DNA from: Nitratireductor sp. GISD-1A_MAKvit
GTDB lineage: Bacteria > Pseudomonadota > Alphaproteobacteria > Rhizobiales > Rhizobiaceae
Direction: 5' to 3'
Length of the DNA: 64,000 bases
NCBI RefSeq assembly: GCF_040819555.1
Contig: NZ_CP161919.1
Coordinates: forward strand, 124,001-188,000
Shown here: positions 1-9,431 of the stretch, one piece after another
Numbering within the stretch: the first letter of the stretch is position 1
How the letters are laid out: each line of letters opens with the position of its first letter
Position numbers and translations under genes: made by a program
Notes under the pieces: generated by a model
What the model was told of the DNA's origin: nothing
The model's database searches: none
Seen by the model: the letters and a program-made list of their open reading frames with translations, nothing else

Positions 1-28
1 CGGCTCCCGTGACAACGATTTCTTTCAT
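1..28 (-). CDS. Start of a leftward gene cut by the window edge; N-terminus looks like a Rossmann-fold oxidoreductase
   Basis: Only nine codons are visible, reading MKEIVVTGA from an ATG at 28-26. A good ribosome binding site (AAAGGGAG) lies about 6 bases upstream. A short beta strand ending in TGA is how many NAD(P)-binding Rossmann proteins begin (SDR or epimerase families), but that is only a suggestion from nine residues. The gene diverges from the Lrp/AsnC regulator that starts at 153, so that regulator may control it. Confidence 0.5.
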
Positions 29-152
29 CCCGCTCCCTTTCGATTCTGTCTGGATACGCGCTCAGTCTGGCTTTGATCGGCGTTGAATCGAAGTATCAAT
101 TCGGGTAATTTAACTCGCGAAATCAAACATATTAACGAATAGAACAGTCAAT

Positions 153-584
153 ATGACGACATCAGAAGCGGATCGGGCGGTGATCGCACTCCTGCGTGAG
201 AATGCGCGCATATCGGTGTCCGAAATCGCCCGGCGGCTGGGCGTCTCGCGTTCCACTGCGCAAAGCCGGCTGGAGCGGCTTGAGCGCGGCGGCACCATCG
301 CCGGCTATATGGTCAGGCTGTCTGGCGAATATGATGCCGCGCAGATCCGCGCCCATCTTCTGGTGACGGTTTCGCCAAAGCTTTCCGGCGATGTGATCAC
401 CGCGATGGAAAAGATGAGTGCCGTGCGCACGGTTCACTCGGTGAGCGGATCGTACGACATGATCATCATCGTCGAAGCGCCGTCGGTGGCCGAGCTTGAT
501 GCCGTGATCGACACGATCGGCGCGCTGAAGGGCGTCGACAGAACGATGAGCTCGATCGTTCTGTCGACCAGGATCGACCGGTAG
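153..584 (+). CDS. Lrp/AsnC family transcriptional regulator
   Basis: A 143-residue protein of the normal length for the Lrp/AsnC family. Residues 1-60 form the winged helix-turn-helix (VSEIARRLGVSRSTAQSRLERLE is spread over about 22-44). Residues 65-143 form the RAM/AsnC ligand-binding and oligomerisation domain, ending in the typical beta strand MSSIVLSTRIDR. Such proteins usually sense amino acids and often regulate a divergent neighbour, here the truncated gene at 1-28. A loose dyad of the form GAAT-N10-ATTC lies about 50-70 bases upstream of the ATG and could be an operator, but it is weak. The gene converges on the polyamine-type permease, with a hairpin between them. Confidence 0.9.
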   Translation: MTTSEADRAVIALLRENARISVSEIARRLGVSRSTAQSRLERLERGGTIAGYMVRLSGEYDAAQIRAHLLVTVSPKLSGDVITAMEKMSAVRTVHSVSGSYDMIIIVEAPSVAELDAVIDTIGALKGVDRTMSSIVLSTRIDR

Positions 585-606
585 GGGGCTTTGGCGCAAG
601 CCGTCA

Positions 607-634
607 TCCCGGCAGCCCGAAGGGCTATCCGGGA
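607..634. terminator. Palindromic repeat or bidirectional terminator between convergent genes
   Basis: A hairpin with arms TCCCGG/CCGGGA and an inner GCCC-gaa-GGGC stem lies between the convergent Lrp gene and permease gene. The flanking words (gtcatcccggc, ccgggacccat) resemble the short dispersed palindromes common in alphaproteobacterial intergenic DNA. There is no clear T run, so termination is inferred from position only. Confidence 0.5.
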
Positions 635-706
635 CCCATTGGGAGAACGCCATGGAGCGCGGCCCGGTAATGTTTCGGCAGGAAGGATGCCGGCAAAGCT
701 GCGCCG

Positions 707-1514
707 CTACTCCACCGCCATCCGCGCCGCACCGCGCCTGCGGGCAATCTCATAGGCGATGGCCCCAAACACCGTGATCGCGATCATGATGAGCGCCAGC
801 GCGTTGACGGCGGGTGTCAGTCCCGTGCGCACCTTGGTGGCGATATAGACGGTGAGCGGCGTGTCGAAACCGCGCACGAAGAGCGTGGTGTTGTAATTCT
901 CGATGGATTGCAGGATCGCGAGAAAACCGGCGGCAATGAGCGCCGGTTTCAGGAAGGGCAGAAGCACGCGGCGGAACACCATGAATTTCGACGCGCCAAG
1001 GCCAAGGGCTGCCTCTTCCTGTGTGGGATCGAAGCGCTGGAGGCGCGCCGTGATCATCAGCATCACGTAGCAGATGATGAAGCTTGCCTGCGCGACCACG
1101 ATCAGGAAAACACCGCCACCGACGCCAAGCTGCCGCCAAAGAACCAGCGTGGCGATGCCGATGACCACACCCGGCGTCAGCAGCGGCGACACCATGACCG
1201 CATACATGAAGCTGCGCGCGCGCGCATGAAGGCTGGTGAGGACAAGGGGCCGCCGCCGTGCCGATGGGCAGTACGGTGATGACCACGAAGAAGGCGACAA
1301 CGAAGGAGGTCCACAGCGACTGCCACATGCCGCTGTCGCTCCACAAGGCGTCGAACCATTGCAGCGTCGTGCCGCGCCATGGTGTCACGGTCGGGAAGCG
1401 GCTCGTGTTGAACGTGGCGATGCCCATGATCGCGAGCGGCGCGAAGAGATAGAGAAAGAACGCCACCATGTAGAAGCCGAACATGGCGCGGGCGATACGG
1501 TCGGCGGCACTCAT
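707..1514 (-). CDS. ABC transporter permease, spermidine/putrescine PotC type (one +1 frameshift)
   Basis: Inner-membrane permease of a polyamine-type importer. The first part (from the ATG at 1514) reads MSAADRIARAM followed by a membrane helix and ends in VLPIGTAAA. The remainder lies in another frame starting LVLTSLHARARSFM and holds the rest of the membrane domain, including the EAALGLGASKF coupling segment. The parts join exactly if one base is removed from the GGGG at 1246-1249, giving about 268 residues, the normal family length. It is the last gene of the leftward transporter operon, separated from the first permease by a mosaic repeat. The break is probably a sequence error because both halves are well conserved. 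Confidence 0.85.
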
Positions 1515-1551
1515 GCGCGACCCTCCGGGGCTAGCCGGAGAGGCCGGTGCT

Positions 1552-1674
1552 GCCCCTCACCTGCCTGCCGGCATCCTCTCCCCGTAAACGGGGCGAGGAA
1601 AGGCAATGGGCATCTCGGCGCGTTTCCTTCTCCCCGTGCGCGGGGAGAAGGTGCCCGAAGGTCGGATGAGGGGC
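1552..1674. repeat. RIME-like intergenic mosaic repeat, copy A
   Basis: Two hairpins (CTCTCCCCGtaaaCGGGGCGAG and CTTCTCCCCGtgcgCGGGGAGAAG) are enclosed between GCCCCTCA and GATGAGGGGC. The layout matches copy B at 3724-3834. This is the architecture of the RIME-type elements described in rhizobia. The element sits between two cotranscribed permease genes, so it is transcribed and could shape mRNA stability. Confidence 0.8.
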
Positions 1675-1704
1675 CGCACTGGCTTTTGTTAATAGCCACG
1701 GCAC

Positions 1705-2586
1705 TCATTTCGCCACCTCCGTCAGGCTCACACGGGCGATGCGCAGCGTGACGAGCACCACTGCAAGGCACAGAACCAGAAGAACCAGCGCATAGGCCGC
1801 CCCCCGGTTCCAGTCGCCGCCCTCGAAGAACCAGTTGTAGATGATCTCGGTGAACCAGCGGCTGCCCGGCGCGCCGAGGAGCGCCGGCGCGACATAGCTT
1901 CCGGCGGCGAGCATGAAGGTGAAGACGCAGCCCGTGGCAATGCCTGCCTTGGCATGCGGGATGACGACGCGCCAGTGAATGCGCCAGGTGGAGGCGCCCA
2001 GATCGCGCGCGGCCTCGATCTGCGATTTGTCGAGCGATTCGATGGCGTTGTAGATCGGGAACAGCATGAACAGGATGTAGGCATAGGTCATGCCGGCCAG
2101 CACGCCGCCATCGCCATACCAGCGCACCGGCTCGTCTATGATGCCAAGCGACATGAGGAAGGCGTTCAGCGGTCCGCGAAACGCGAGCAGGATATACCAG
2201 GCGAGCGTGCGCAAGACCTCGTTGATCCAGAACGGAATGGTGAGGGCCAGAAGCACCACCGCCGTCTGGTTCACTGTCGCGTGCTGGGCAAGCCAGAACG
2301 CCATGGGATAACAGACCAGAAAGGTGATGAAGGCGACCAGCGCGCTCGCCCACACGGTCTTGAAGAAGATCGCGCGGTGCACGCCCTCATTGGCCAGATA
2401 GAGAATGTTGTCGAGCGAATAGACATCCTCCGGCCCGCCGAGTTGCGACGGCGGCAGGTTGGGCCGCAGCGCATAGTCGATCATCATCACATTGGGCGCG
2501 AGCACCATGCCGGCAAGCCACGCGCCGACCAGCGCCAGAAACAGCGTACCAAGCCCCCCGCCGAAGCGTCTGTAAAGCTCAGACAT
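1705..2586 (-). CDS. ABC transporter permease, spermidine/putrescine PotB type
   Basis: Inner-membrane permease of 293 residues, beginning MSELYRRFGGG. It has about six membrane helices and the EAA coupling loop (IEAARDLGASTWRIHWRVVIP region, about residues 190-210) that contacts the ATPase. The ATG overlaps the stop of the upstream ATPase gene by eight bases, which argues for this start over longer in-frame possibilities and for translational coupling. It should pair with the second permease at 707-1514 to form the channel. The substrate class (polyamine or related cation) is inferred from family resemblance to PotB. Confidence 0.9.
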   Translation of the reverse strand: MSELYRRFGGGLGTLFLALVGAWLAGMVLAPNVMMIDYALRPNLPPSQLGGPEDVYSLDNILYLANEGVHRAIFFKTVWASALVAFITFLVCYPMAFWLAQHATVNQTAVVLLALTIPFWINEVLRTLAWYILLAFRGPLNAFLMSLGIIDEPVRWYGDGGVLAGMTYAYILFMLFPIYNAIESLDKSQIEAARDLGASTWRIHWRVVIPHAKAGIATGCVFTFMLAAGSYVAPALLGAPGSRWFTEIIYNWFFEGGDWNRGAAYALVLLVLCLAVVLVTLRIARVSLTEVAK

Positions 2587-3643
2587 CGGGCAGCACCACC
2601 GCGTTTGCGCTTTCAAAACCGAAGCCGGATTTTTCACCGATGGCGGGAGCGCTCGCAAGTTCGGTGCTGGCGATGGAGGCGACCAGCGGCGTGCCGTCTT
2701 CGGCAACGCCGTGCGCCAGCGCAAAAGCGCCCTCGAAATCGATGCGTTCGATGGTGGCGGCAAGCCGGTTCGCCCCGCCTTTCGGTTTCAGCGCTTCAGG
2801 CCGCACATAAAGCTTTGCTGCCGCGCCGCCGGAAAGCCCGTCGCCGGCGCGGCCGGTCAGCATGCCATGGGCGGTTTCCACCGTGGCGATGCCGTTGTCG
2901 ATGCCCTTCACCGTGCAGGAGAGCGCATTTGTCTCGCCAACGAAGGTGGCGACGAAGGGCGTGGCCGGATTGTCGTAAAGCTCGCGCGGTGCGCCCACCT
3001 GCTGCACCACGCCGGCGCTCATCACCGCCACACGGTCCGACATGGCAAGCGCCTCCGACTGGTCGTGCGTGATGTAGATGAAGGTGACCCCGGTGCGCTT
3101 TTGCAGGGCGCGAAGCTCGGCGCGCATGTGCTGGCGCAGCTTCAGGTCGAGCGCGGAGAGCGGTTCGTCAAGAAGCAGCACCTGCGGCTCGACCGCAAGC
3201 GCGCGGGCAATGGCGACGCGCTGGCGCTGGCCGCCGGAAAGCTCGCCCGGCATGCGGTCGCCGAAGCCTTCAAGCGCGATCAGCTTCAGGAGTTCGTCGG
3301 CCTTCTTGCGGCGCTCGGCCTTGGAGACGCCGCGCGCCTCCAGCCCGAAGGCAATGTTTTCCCAAACCGGCATCAGTGGGAAGAGCGCAAGCGACTGGAA
3401 GATCATCGCCGTGGGGCGCTGGTTGGGCCCGAGCGGTGTCATGTCCTTTTCGCCGATCAGGATGCGGCCTTCGGTCGGGTTCAGGAAACCGGCAATGACA
3501 CGCAGGAGCGTGGTCTTGCCGCAGCCGGATGGCCCGAGAATGGAAAAGAATTCCCCGCCTTCAACCATGAAGGAAACGTCGTCCACGGCGCGGGTGGTGC
3601 CGAATGTGACGCCGACACGTTCGAGCTCTACGGAATGTGACAT
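2579..3643 (-). CDS. ABC transporter ATP-binding protein, PotA type
   Basis: A 354-residue ATPase that powers the polyamine-type importer at the inner face of the membrane. Walker A is GPSGCGKTT (about residues 38-46), the signature is LSGGQRQRVAIARAL (about 134-148), Walker B is LLLDEPLSALD, and the switch His lies in YITHDQSEAL. The C-terminal third is a TOBE-type regulatory domain, as in PotA and FbpC. The ATG at 3643 was chosen because homology begins there (MSHSVELERVGV); the open frame upstream is repeat DNA. It overlaps the downstream permease start by eight bases. Confidence 0.93.
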   Translation of the reverse strand: MSHSVELERVGVTFGTTRAVDDVSFMVEGGEFFSILGPSGCGKTTLLRVIAGFLNPTEGRILIGEKDMTPLGPNQRPTAMIFQSLALFPLMPVWENIAFGLEARGVSKAERRKKADELLKLIALEGFGDRMPGELSGGQRQRVAIARALAVEPQVLLLDEPLSALDLKLRQHMRAELRALQKRTGVTFIYITHDQSEALAMSDRVAVMSAGVVQQVGAPRELYDNPATPFVATFVGETNALSCTVKGIDNGIATVETAHGMLTGRAGDGLSGGAAAKLYVRPEALKPKGGANRLAATIERIDFEGAFALAHGVAEDGTPLVASIASTELASAPAIGEKSGFGFESANAVVLPDV

Positions 3644-3723
3644 GGTCCCCCAGTATTTCCCGGTGTTTGGTAGCGGGCAGGTCGCTGCGGCTCGCCCGCA
3701 TTCCCATGCATGGATCGGCGCCT

Positions 3724-3834
3724 GCCCCTCATCCTCACCTTCTCCCCGCTCGCGGGGAGAAGGGGGCATAGAGGTTTCCGCTTCTTCCTTCTCCCCGTAT
3801 GCGGGGAGAAGGTGCCGGCAGGCGGATGAGGGGC
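3724..3834. repeat. RIME-like intergenic mosaic repeat, copy B
   Basis: Same architecture as copy A at 1552-1674: GCCCCTCATCC at one end, GGATGAGGGGC at the other, and two hairpins of the form CTTCTCCCCG-N4-CGGGGAGAAG inside. It lies between the binding-protein gene and the ATPase gene of the same operon. Confidence 0.82.
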
Positions 3835-3863
3835 GAGCGCCGTCGTCCGTTGTTCAGTGCGCC

Positions 3864-4989
3864 TCAGGCCGAGAGGAAGCGGTCCTGGTATTCGTTGCGC
3901 TTGGCAACGAACCAGCTTTCCTGGATCGGCCACCACCAGAGCTTGTCCAGCGCATCGTCCGGATAGGCGGCGGCGAAGAAGGCCTTGGCGTCGTCCGAGG
4001 TCTTGTCGGCGGCACCCACGGCTGTGGAGTTGATCGAGGTCGCGTTGGTGTACATGGCGCCGGCTTCCGGCGTCAGGAACCAGTTGATGAAGGCATAGGC
4101 CTGGTCGAGGTTTTCGGCACCCTTCGGGATTGCGACGCCTTCCATCCATGCCAGCGCGCCTTCCTTCGGCGCGATGAAGCCGATGGGCAGGCCTTCCTTG
4201 GCGAGTGCCGCTGCGGTCGAATCCCAGGTCTGGCCGATGGCGCAGCCATTGACGCGGAAGGCACCCTGCGCCTCGTTCTCGTTGGACCAGAACTGCGCGA
4301 TGTTGGCCTTGCGGGCAATCGCTTCCTCAAGAATCACGTCATAGATCTTGACCATGTTCTCTTCGGACTTGAAGGCTTCCGCCATCGGCATGGGCAGCTT
4401 GCCTTCGCCTTCGAGCCACAGGCCAAGACCGACGAGGCCCCGAATGGCCGCGCACGGTGGCCTTGCTCTTCATTTCCGGCTTCCAGATGTCGCCATAGGA
4501 GGCCGTACCGTACTCGAGCGGCGCCTGATCCTTGTCGAAGGAAACGGCTTCCGTGCCCCAGTCGGTGGGCACCTGATAGCGCTTTCCGTCGATCACCGCG
4601 CCAAGGTTCTCGGAGTTTTTCCAGGCGCTCGGCAGGCAGTTGTCGACGTTGACCTTGCTCTCGTCGATGGGCTGCACGAGCTCGAACTCGACATAGTTGG
4701 GCACGCGGTCGACCGTCGGCCAGATGATGTCGAACCCGCCGCCATTGTTGGCGCGAAGCTGGTTCAGAAGTTCGTCATTGGTGCCATAGGGTGTGTAGTT
4801 CGCCTTGATGCCGGTCTCTTTTTCGAAAGCGGCGAGCATCTCGTCGTTCAGATAGCCAGCCCAGGCGAAGATGTTGACCGAGCCGGAGGAGCCCTGCGCA
4901 TAGCTGCGCGAGATGAATGGCGCGGCCAGCGAAAGGCCGGCCACCGAGGCAGCGCCCTTGATGAAGCTGCGGCGTTTGATCAATGTCAT
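3864..4989 (-). CDS. Extracellular polyamine-type solute-binding protein, PotD/PotF family (one +1 frameshift)
   Basis: Periplasmic receptor of the importer, about 374 residues after repair. The N-terminus has a twin-arginine-type signal (KRRSFIKGAASVAGLSLAAP, cleavage after YAQ), so it is probably exported folded by Tat. The ligand-binding fold follows, with NIFAWAGYLNDEML typical of the PotD family. The frame breaks at the CCCC at 4438-4441; removing one base joins VRGHSG to LVGLGLWLEGEGKLPMPMAEAF and restores the C-terminal lobe. The ATG at 4989 is preferred over an upstream GTG at 4998 because AGGGGAG sits 8 bases before it. First gene of the transporter operon. Confidence 0.87.
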
Positions 4990-5042
4990 GGATAGCACTC
5001 CCCTGATTTCTGCGTTGAGATCGCAGGCGTTATCCTCACTAT

Positions 5043-5071
5043 GTTACAACGCGATGACCGTGCGGCAACAA
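5043..5071 (-). promoter_or_regulatory. Candidate promoter for the polyamine transporter operon
   Basis: On the leftward strand TTGTTG is followed after 17 bases by TGTAAC, a fair sigma-70-like pair (4 of 6 in the -10 box), about 55 bases before the binding-protein start. Inferred from sequence shape only. Confidence 0.33.
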
Positions 5072-5075
5072 AAAA

Positions 5076-5102
5076 CATAAAAAATGTGGGAATCCCCAAA
5101 AA
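5076..5102 (-). terminator. Weak candidate terminator after the IclR gene
   Basis: Just past the stop codon, the leftward strand shows a short stem TGGG-gatt-CCCA followed by T-rich DNA (CATTTTTTATGTTTTTTG). The stem is only four pairs, so a rho-independent terminator is possible but not secure. Confidence 0.33.
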
Positions 5103-5867
5103 TCAGGAAATCGAAAGACTTTCCGCAACACCTTTCAAGGTGGCCAGCGCGGTCTCCACATCCGCTGCCTGCGTGTCTTCCAGTTGTTCGAAATAAGGGC
5201 AGGTAAGCACCGCCATGGCATCGCCGGAAGGGCCGAAAACCGGCACGGAGATATCGCGCACGCCGACGAGCTGTAGACTGTCGCCGATGCGGTAGCCGCG
5301 TGTGCGCACGTCTTCGAGGGATGGCTCGATGGCTGTCAGATGGCGCACCCGGTCTGCCCCGCCCCAGATTGCGAGGGTCTCGTTGCGCCGGTCGGGGCTC
5401 TGGAAGGCAAGCAGCGTCTGGCCCGAACCCGTGTTGAGCAGATCGAGCTGAGCGCCGGGGTGCAGCCGAAACTCCCAGTTCGCGGGGCTGCTCGCCTGTG
5501 CCACGACGATGGCATAGCCGCGCTCCGGCGCCACGAGGTGCACGGACTGGTGTGTCCTTCGCGCGAAGCCGTCCATCAGCGGCAGGGCGCGGGCGGCAAG
5601 CCGGCGCAGTGGTGGATGCTGGCTGCCGAGCATGAACAGCTTCATCGTCAATGCGTAGCGGTCGCCCTCGATGGAACGGCTCACATAATCGCGCGCCACC
5701 AGGCGTTCGAGCATGCGGTAGATTTCGCTTGGGCCACGACCCATTTCCTTGACGATCTCGGCGCGAGTGAGGCCGTTGGGCTGGCGGGAAAGAAGCTCCA
5801 GAATATCAAGCCCCTTGTCCAGCGCGGGCGCGCGATAGCGCTCTTCCGTGGTTTTCCTGCTGCTCAC
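5103..5867 (-). CDS. IclR family transcriptional regulator of the fucose operon
   Basis: A 254-residue IclR-type regulator: N-terminal winged helix (ALDKGLDILELLSRQ ... LTRAEIVKEMGRGPSEIYRMLERL, about residues 13-60) and a C-terminal GAF-like effector domain ending in a GVRDISVPVFGPSGDAMAVL segment. The GTG at 5867 is chosen because GGAGGGCGAGAAG lies directly upstream and homology starts there. It diverges from the L-fucose operon, and a 31-base palindrome lies between them at 5939-5969. The likely effector is an intermediate of L-fucose oxidation (inference). Confidence 0.9.
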   Translation of the reverse strand: MSSRKTTEERYRAPALDKGLDILELLSRQPNGLTRAEIVKEMGRGPSEIYRMLERLVARDYVSRSIEGDRYALTMKLFMLGSQHPPLRRLAARALPLMDGFARRTHQSVHLVAPERGYAIVVAQASSPANWEFRLHPGAQLDLLNTGSGQTLLAFQSPDRRNETLAIWGGADRVRHLTAIEPSLEDVRTRGYRIGDSLQLVGVRDISVPVFGPSGDAMAVLTCPYFEQLEDTQAADVETALATLKGVAESLSIS

Positions 5868-5938
5868 CTTCTCGCCCTCCGATCCGGTGCATTGATGAGG
5901 AATCGACCCTCTTGTCAACTTTGATATTGCAATGAACT

Positions 5939-5969
5939 TTCATATATGAATAGACTATTCGTATATAAA
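5939..5969. promoter_or_regulatory. Palindromic operator, probably for the IclR regulator
   Basis: A 15-base inverted repeat with one central base: TTCATATATGAATAG, A, CTATTCGTATATAAA, matching at 13 of 15 positions. It is AT-rich in a GC-rich genome, lies about 70 bases before each divergent gene, and has the size expected for an IclR-type dimer or tetramer site. Assignment to the neighbouring regulator is by position. Confidence 0.7.
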
Positions 5970-6009
5970 CGATGATTGAGCTTCGGCTCAACAGGGAGGA
6001 GATCATCGT

Positions 6010-6760
6010 ATGCGAGTTCAGGGAAAGCGGATTCTGATATCCGCCGCCGCTCAGGGTATCGGTCGTGCCAGTGCGCTTGCCTGCGCTGCCGAAGGAGCGT
6101 CCGTCATTGCCGTCGACATCAATGAGGAGGGGCTTGCCTCGCTGGCTGCGGAAAACAGCGCCATCGAAACCCACCGCCTCGACGTGTGCGACCGCGCTGC
6201 CATTGATGCGCTGGCTCACAAAACCGGCAAGCTCGACGGGCTGTTCAATTGCGCCGGCTTCGTTCACCACGGAACGATCCTCGACGTGACGGAAGAGGAC
6301 TGGGCGTTCAGCACAGACCTCAATGTCACCTCCATGTACCGCATGACGCAGGCTTTCCTGCCGGGCATGCTGGAGCGGGCGGAAGAGGCGGGAAGTGTCT
6401 CCATTCTCAACATGGCTTCCATGGCCTCCTCCATCAAGGGCTTCGCCAATCGGGCAGTCTATGGCACCACCAAGGCAGCGGTAATCGGGCTCACAAAATC
6501 GGTTGCCGCCGATTTCGTGAAACAGGGCGTGCGCTGCAACGCGCTTTGCCCCGGCACGGTCGACACGCCATCGCTGCGCGGGCGCATCGCTTCCGCCGCC
6601 GATCCGGTACAGGCGGAAAGGGATTTCATCGCGCGCCAGCCCATGGGGCGGCTCGCCACGGTGAACGACATCACGCCGATGGTGCTTTATCTCCTTTCGG
6701 ATGAAAGCCGCTTCGTCACCGGGCAGGCCCTTGCTCGTCGATGGCGGCGTGACGATCTGA
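6010..6760 (+). CDS. SDR family dehydrogenase, probable 2-keto-3-deoxy-L-fuconate dehydrogenase (one +1 frameshift near the end)
   Basis: Cytoplasmic NAD-dependent oxidoreductase, 249 residues after repair. Shows the SDR cofactor motif ([11 protein letters not shown], about 10-20), NCAG at about 79-82, and the catalytic Ser/Tyr-x-x-x-Lys in NMASMASS...YGTTKAAV. Placed first in an L-fucose operon, it most likely oxidises 2-keto-3-deoxy-L-fuconate. The last residues are out of frame: removing one C of CCC at 6728-6730 changes the tail from an unrelated extension to [11 protein letters not shown], the standard SDR C-terminus, ending at the TGA at 6758-6760. RBS GGGAGGA lies 9 bases upstream of the ATG. 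Confidence 0.88.
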
Positions 6761-6770
6761 GGTTCTTGCC

Positions 6771-8345
6771 ATGGCAACGGTGTCCACGAGCATGACGACC
6801 GAAGCCGGCAAAAATGAAATCCGGCCGGTCGTTGCCATGCGCGGCATAGAGAAACGCTTTCCCGGTGTGCACGCGCTCAGGAATGTGCGCTTCGAGTTGA
6901 TGCCCGGCGAGGTCCACGCCCTGATGGGCGAGAATGGCGCGGGCAAATCCACGCTGATGAAAATTCTCTCCGGCATCTACCCGAAGGATGAGGGCGAGGT
7001 GCTGATCGACGGCCAGCCGGTTGAGATCGAGAGCCCGCGCGCCGCGCAGGATCTTGGCATCAGCATCATCCATCAGGAACTGAGCCTGATGAACGATCTG
7101 ACCGCGGCCCAGAACATCTTCATCGGCCGCGAGCCGCGCCTGCGTTTCGGCAGGCTGAACGAGACCGCGCTCAACCGCCAGACGGCGGAAATCTTCGCCT
7201 CCATGAACCTTAAGCTCGATCCGCGTGCACAGGTCGGCGGGCTCACCATCGCCAAGCAGCAGATGGTGGAGATTGCAAAGGCGCTCTCCTTCCATTCGCG
7301 CGTGCTGATCATGGACGAGCCGACGGCGGCCCTGAACAATGCCGAGATCGAGGAACTGTTCGTCATCATCCGCCGGCTGAAGGCAGAAGGCGTCGGCATC
7401 ATTTACATCTCGCACAAGATGGATGAGCTGAAGCGCATCGCCGACCGCGTAACGGTCATGCGCGACGGGCAATATGTGGACACGGTGTCCGCCGCCGACA
7501 CGCCGGTGAGCGAGATCATTTCCATGATGGTGGGGCGGGCGCTCACCGACAGCGCGGTTCAGGTGCCTGACCTCAAAGACGCACCTGTCGCGCTCGAAGT
7601 GCAGGGGCTCACGCGCGGGCGCGAAATCCGCAATGTCAGCTTCTCGGTTCGCCAGGGAGAGATCCTCGGCTTTGCAGGGTTGATGGGCGCGGGCCGCACG
7701 GAGGTCGCGCGGGCGATCTTCGGCGCCGACCCGCGCGAGGCCGGCGAGATCATCGTCAACGGCACGCCGGTCGACATTCGCACACCTGCCGATGCGGTCG
7801 CCGCCGGCATTGGCTACCTTTCCGAAGACCGCAAGCATTTCGGCCTCGCCGTCGGCATGGATGTGCGCGCCAATGTTGCCATGGCCAGCCTGGAGCGCTT
7901 TACCGGCAGGCTCGGCGCGCTCGACGAGGCGGGCATGCGCGATGCCGCGCGCGGCTATATCCAGCAGCTCGACATCCGCACCCCTTCCGACCGGCAGGAG
8001 GTGCGCCTGCTCTCCGGCGGCAACCAGCAGAAGGTGGTCATCGCCAAATGGCTTCTGCGCGACTGTGACATCCTCATCTTCGATGAACCGACACGCGGCA
8101 TCGATGTCGGAGCCAAGAGCGAAATTTACAAACTGTTGAACGCGCTGGCGGCGCAGGGGCGGGCGATCATCGTGATCTCGTCGGAACTGCCGGAAGTGCT
8201 GCGGCTCAGCCATCGCATCGCCGTCATGTGCGAGGGGCGGCTGACAGGCATTCTGCCGGGAGGGGCGGAAACCAGCCAGGAAGACATCATGCGCCTTGCG
8301 ACAGAACGTGAAAGCGCCATGGAACCGGTGGGAGGAGAAGAATGA
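6771..8345 (+). CDS. Sugar ABC transporter ATP-binding protein, RbsA type (double ATPase)
   Basis: A 524-residue fused double ATPase of the ribose/xylose/galactose (CUT2) importers. First domain: Walker [10 protein letters not shown], Walker [11 protein letters not shown]. Second domain: degenerate P-loop GLMGAGRTE, signature [15 protein letters not shown] and Walker [12 protein letters not shown]. This asymmetry is normal for the family. It starts 10 bases after the repaired SDR stop, with GAGG as RBS, and overlaps the permease gene by four bases (ATGA). Substrate is inferred to be L-fucose from the operon. Confidence 0.94.
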   Translation: MATVSTSMTTEAGKNEIRPVVAMRGIEKRFPGVHALRNVRFELMPGEVHALMGENGAGKSTLMKILSGIYPKDEGEVLIDGQPVEIESPRAAQDLGISIIHQELSLMNDLTAAQNIFIGREPRLRFGRLNETALNRQTAEIFASMNLKLDPRAQVGGLTIAKQQMVEIAKALSFHSRVLIMDEPTAALNNAEIEELFVIIRRLKAEGVGIIYISHKMDELKRIADRVTVMRDGQYVDTVSAADTPVSEIISMMVGRALTDSAVQVPDLKDAPVALEVQGLTRGREIRNVSFSVRQGEILGFAGLMGAGRTEVARAIFGADPREAGEIIVNGTPVDIRTPADAVAAGIGYLSEDRKHFGLAVGMDVRANVAMASLERFTGRLGALDEAGMRDAARGYIQQLDIRTPSDRQEVRLLSGGNQQKVVIAKWLLRDCDILIFDEPTRGIDVGAKSEIYKLLNALAAQGRAIIVISSELPEVLRLSHRIAVMCEGRLTGILPGGAETSQEDIMRLATERESAMEPVGGEE

Positions 8346-9349
8346 GCACCGTGGAAGCCACTCCGCAGGCCGGCTTTGCCGCACGGCTTCTGCAGGCGGG
8401 CGCGCATCAGAAACTGCTGGCCTTCATGAGCCTGATCATACTGCTGATCGGCTTTTCGCTGGCCTCGCCCAATTTCATGCAGACCTCGAACATCATCGCC
8501 ATTCTGCAGGCGACCTCGGTGAACGGTGTTCTGGCCATCGCGGCCACGCTCGTCATCATCACCGGCGGCATCGACCTTTCGGTCGGCACGCTGATGACTT
8601 TTTGCGCGGTTATCGCGGGTGTCGTCCTCACCTATTGGGGCCTGCCGCTGCCGTTCGGCGTTCTCGCGGCCATCGGTGCCGGCGCGCTGTGCGGCCTCAC
8701 CTCGGGCACCTTTGTGGCCAAGATGAAAATCCCGCCCTTCATTGCCACGCTCGGCATGATGCTGATGCTCAAGGGCCTGTCGCTCGTCATATCCGGCACG
8801 CGGCCGATCTACTTCAACGACACGCCGGGCTTTACCGAGATTTCGCGCGGGTCGCTGATCGGCGAGATCATTCCCGCCCTGCCGATCCCCAATGGCGTGC
8901 TGATCCTGTTTCTCGTGGCCATTGCCGCGAGCTACATTCTCGGCCGCACCGTGCTCGGCCGCTACACTTTTGCACTGGGCTCCAACGAGGAATCGGTGCG
9001 GCTTTCCGGCGTCAACACGGATGCCTGGAAGATGGCGGTCTACGCGCTGGCCGGCGGCATATGCGGCATTGCCGGCCTGCTCATCGCTTCGCGCCTCAAT
9101 TCCGCGCAGCCCGCTCTCGGCCTCGGCTACGAGCTTGAGGCGATTGCCGCCGTCGTCATCGGCGGAACCTCGCTTGCCGGCGGGCGCGGCACGATCCTCG
9201 GCACGCTGATCGGCGCGCTCATCATGGCGGTGCTGGCCAATGGCCTGCGCATCCTCTCGGTGGCGCAGGAGTGGCAGACCGTGGTGACGGGCGCGATCAT
9301 CATCCTCGCCGTCTATGCCGACATGATGCGCAAGCGGCGCATGGGGTGA
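8342..9349 (+). CDS. Sugar ABC transporter permease, RbsC type
   Basis: A 335-residue integral membrane protein of the BPD_transp_2 family with 8-10 hydrophobic helices. It carries the conserved segments TGGIDLSVG (about 76-84), [19 protein letters not shown] and [20 protein letters not shown]. It forms the inner-membrane channel of the CUT2 importer with the RbsA-type ATPase, to which its start is coupled by an ATGA overlap. A small GGGCG-gcgaa-CGCCC hairpin follows the stop before the binding-protein gene and may set relative expression. Confidence 0.94.
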   Translation: MSTVEATPQAGFAARLLQAGAHQKLLAFMSLIILLIGFSLASPNFMQTSNIIAILQATSVNGVLAIAATLVIITGGIDLSVGTLMTFCAVIAGVVLTYWGLPLPFGVLAAIGAGALCGLTSGTFVAKMKIPPFIATLGMMLMLKGLSLVISGTRPIYFNDTPGFTEISRGSLIGEIIPALPIPNGVLILFLVAIAASYILGRTVLGRYTFALGSNEESVRLSGVNTDAWKMAVYALAGGICGIAGLLIASRLNSAQPALGLGYELEAIAAVVIGGTSLAGGRGTILGTLIGALIMAVLANGLRILSVAQEWQTVVTGAIIILAVYADMMRKRRMG

Positions 9350-9431
9350 TTTTTCAACACGAAGAGGGCGGCGAACGCCCCGCTGTTTCGACCAGATGAA
9401 TGAGTGTGAACACAAAACCGGAGGAGGAAAC

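Noticed and set aside
707..4989. The polyamine transporter as a decaying pseudogene cluster
   Set aside because: Both broken genes are repaired by one base at the same type of site, and all other positions are conserved, so sequence error is the simpler reading.
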